Positions 5,246 to 6,086 of a stretch of 6,086 nucleotides of DNA are shown here, in pieces; within the stretch, counting starts at the first letter, position 1; every line of letters starts with the position of its first letter. The notes below the pieces were generated by a model. That model did not search any database, was not told the origin of the DNA, and worked only from the letters and a program-made list of their open reading frames with translations. The stretch is taken from the NCBI GenBank assembly GCA_022708005.1, contig JAKIZN010000113.1, positions 1 through 6,086 on the forward strand, written 5' to 3'. The DNA is from Bacteroidota bacterium (GTDB lineage Bacteria > Bacteroidota > Ignavibacteria > Kapaibacteriales > UBA2268). A program made the translations under genes and the position numbers.

Positions 5246-5290
5246 AGATGTCCTACACCTTCGGAGGTGTAGGACATCTATTATTTTGTC
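5246..5290 (+). terminator. Intrinsic terminator of the DUF1015 (serA) unit
   Basis: AGATGTCCTACACCT (5246-5260) and AGGTGTAGGACATCT (5265-5279) form a perfect 15-bp stem with a 4-nt TCGG loop. It is followed by the moderately T-rich ATTATTTTGTC on the plus strand. The minus-strand side (GGAAAG) has no T-run, so the terminator acts mainly on the rightward serA/DUF1015 transcript and not on the convergent DUF985 transcript. Confidence 0.75.
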
Positions 5291-5403
5291 TGAATCAGGA
5301 TGCTCGGGATTAAAGGATTAACAAGATTATTTTCGCCTATTATTCAATTTTTTCCCTTCTTATCCTGTCCATCATATAATCCAGATAATCCTGATTCTGA
5401 CAC
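5287..5403. repeat. 117-bp non-coding dyad element with GGAT-periodic arms
   Basis: The left arm (5287-5329) and the reverse complement of the right arm (about 5359-5403) are homologous: both contain GAATCAGGAT, followed by GGAT-like words (GGAT, AGAT or TGAT) at the same 9-, 8-, 9-nt spacing. The arms are inverted around a pyrimidine-rich centre of about 30 nt and together could fold into a long imperfect hairpin. No ORF lies inside. From memory, similar runs (TCTGAATCAGGATT...AGGATT) are dispersed repeats in many bacterial genomes; I could not check this. The element ends 11 bp before the DUF985 stop. With the two hairpins it accounts for most of the gene-free stretch 5182-5414. Confidence 0.65.
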
Positions 5404-5414
5404 ACATAAAAGAC

Positions 5415-5864
5415 CTATTCGCCCGCTATCTCAAAATCATCGAACTCGAAGCCAGGCGCAGTAGTGCAGCCAACAAGAGTATACGAATCAGCATCTATTA
5501 CGCTCGCCACCATCCACGAATGCTTTGGAATGAGCAATTGCGGCACTTGCCCCGCAGCTATGTCGCTCCCAAGCGTAAATTCACTTGCAACAGCCTCATT
5601 TTCAAAGAACTTAATCGCGAGCGGCGAGCCAAGATAGTAATGCCAAATTTCGTCAGACTTTAGCCTATGAACTTTATGCTGCTCGCCACTCCTGAGCAAG
5701 AAATAAATTGCTGTGCCAAAACGCCTATCGCCATTATAACGAGCGGGCAAGGCATTATGCAAAATAGTTTCTTCGCTGCGATAAGTTTCTTTATAAAATC
5801 CGCCTTCGATATGCGGAATTAATCCAAGTTTATCGATTACTTCCTGTGCAGTTATCTTGTTCAT
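5415..5864 (-). CDS. DUF985 / cupin_5 family protein
   Basis: A 149-residue single-domain cupin matching the DUF985 family over its whole length. Visible blocks are LGLIPHIEGGFYKETYRS (13-30), the strand TAIYFLL (51-57), KVHRLKSDEIWHYYLG (64-79), the polar strand VPQLLIP (107-113) and VGCTTAPGFEFDDFE (131-145). His66, Asp71/Glu72 and His75 sit where cupins bind metal or substrate. The fold resembles the RmlC-type sugar epimerases, but no reaction is established for the family as far as I know, and none is assigned here. It is probably cytosolic, as no signal peptide is seen. The ATG overlaps the uvrB stop as ATGA (5861-5864), and a GAGGA 9 nt upstream lies inside the end of uvrB. It is therefore co-transcribed and probably translationally coupled with uvrB. 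Confidence 0.87.
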   Translation of the reverse strand: MNKITAQEVIDKLGLIPHIEGGFYKETYRSEETILHNALPARYNGDRRFGTAIYFLLRSGEQHKVHRLKSDEIWHYYLGSPLAIKFFENEAVASEFTLGSDIAAGQVPQLLIPKHSWMVASVIDADSYTLVGCTTAPGFEFDDFEIAGE

Positions 5865-6086
5865 TTACTTTTTTCCTCAGCTATAGTTTGTTGAACTTTA
5901 AGATTTTCGATTTCATCACGCAAATCAGCCGCCAGTTCAAAATTAAGCTCTTTCGCGGCTTTTTTCATTTCGGTAATTAACTGCTCGATTAGCTCATCTC
6001 TTTGCTCCGGCGTCATAAAATTAACGAGCGGCTCGGCAATTTTCCTCTGCTTTTTAGCCATAATCTCTTCTTTTTGCTTTGTTCGC
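5861..6086 (-). CDS. uvrB: UvrB excinuclease subunit, C-terminal end (partial, 5' part off right edge)
   Basis: The last 74 residues of UvrB, the helicase-like damage-loading subunit of the UvrABC nucleotide-excision repair complex. An internal ATG at 6061 could be mistaken for the start of a 66-residue protein, but the frame is open upstream to the window edge and continues with KQKEEI, like the end of the UvrB segment TIxKSxxEI. Then come EPLVNFMTPEQ and the UVR helical hairpin RDELIEQLITEMKKAAKELN continuing FELAADLRDEIENL (about residues 35-68 of the visible part), which binds UvrC. The polar tail after it is ordinary. The stop TGA overlaps the DUF985 start by 4 nt. UvrC also has a UVR domain but in mid-protein, so a domain this close to the stop favours UvrB. 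Confidence 0.88.
   Translation of the reverse strand, partial: RTKQKEEIMAKKQRKIAEPLVNFMTPEQRDELIEQLITEMKKAAKELNFELAADLRDEIENLKVQQTIAEEKSK

Noticed and set aside
5287..5403. CRISPR array or tandem repeat
   Set aside because: The GGAT words recur every 8-9 nt in inverted arms, with no uniform repeat/spacer structure.
5861..6061. A stand-alone 66-residue UVR-motif protein
   Set aside because: The frame stays open upstream to the window edge, with residues that fit the end of the UvrB helicase region, so this is the C-terminus of uvrB.

Overview
The window is AT-rich chromosomal DNA carrying ordinary housekeeping genes, densely packed and often overlapping. The best guess at host is a member of the Bacteroidota/Chlorobiota (FCB) group. 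Several upstream regions carry the TAnnTTTG -7 element typical of that group, once with TTTG exactly 19 nt upstream. Gene content also fits: a short SerA next to a DUF1015 protein, a YacP-like NYN protein, and a DUF2520 protein. Some genes have clear Shine-Dalgarno sequences (serA, DUF1015, DUF985), which many Bacteroidota lack, so I do not name a genus.

Layout, left to right. (1) 1-434, minus strand: a two-gene operon of a small CxxC thioredoxin-fold protein and an ArsR-family repressor with a vicinal Cys pair; the repressor gene runs off the left edge. Its promoter lies inside a perfect 9-bp inverted repeat, a good candidate for an autoregulatory operator. (2) 538-1894, minus strand: a YacP-like NYN nuclease followed 1 nt later by a Rossmann/DUF2520 oxidoreductase. 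(3) 1909-2718, plus strand: dihydropteroate synthase (folP), divergent from the NYN gene with only 14 bp between start codons. (4) 2931-5181, plus strand: a short phosphoglycerate dehydrogenase (serA) and a DUF1015 protein, separated by 100 bp holding an inverted repeat. (5) 5182-5414: no gene; two tandem hairpins, the second a likely terminator, then a 117-bp non-coding element with homologous imperfect inverted arms. (6) 5415-6086, minus strand: a DUF985 cupin overlapping by 4 nt the 3' end of uvrB, which enters from the right edge.

Functionally, serA and DUF1015 look like a serine-biosynthesis unit, folP is the sulfonamide-target step of folate synthesis, uvrB is nucleotide-excision repair, and the trx-like/arsR pair looks like a thiol- or metalloid-responsive operon. 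I see no obviously new multi-gene system. The most interesting leads are the ParB/Srx-like DGHHR motif of the DUF1015 protein beside serA, an Arg where SerA normally has its NAD-selecting Asp, the promoter embedded in an operator-like palindrome, the coupled NYN/DUF2520 pair, and the dyad element near 5.35 kb.
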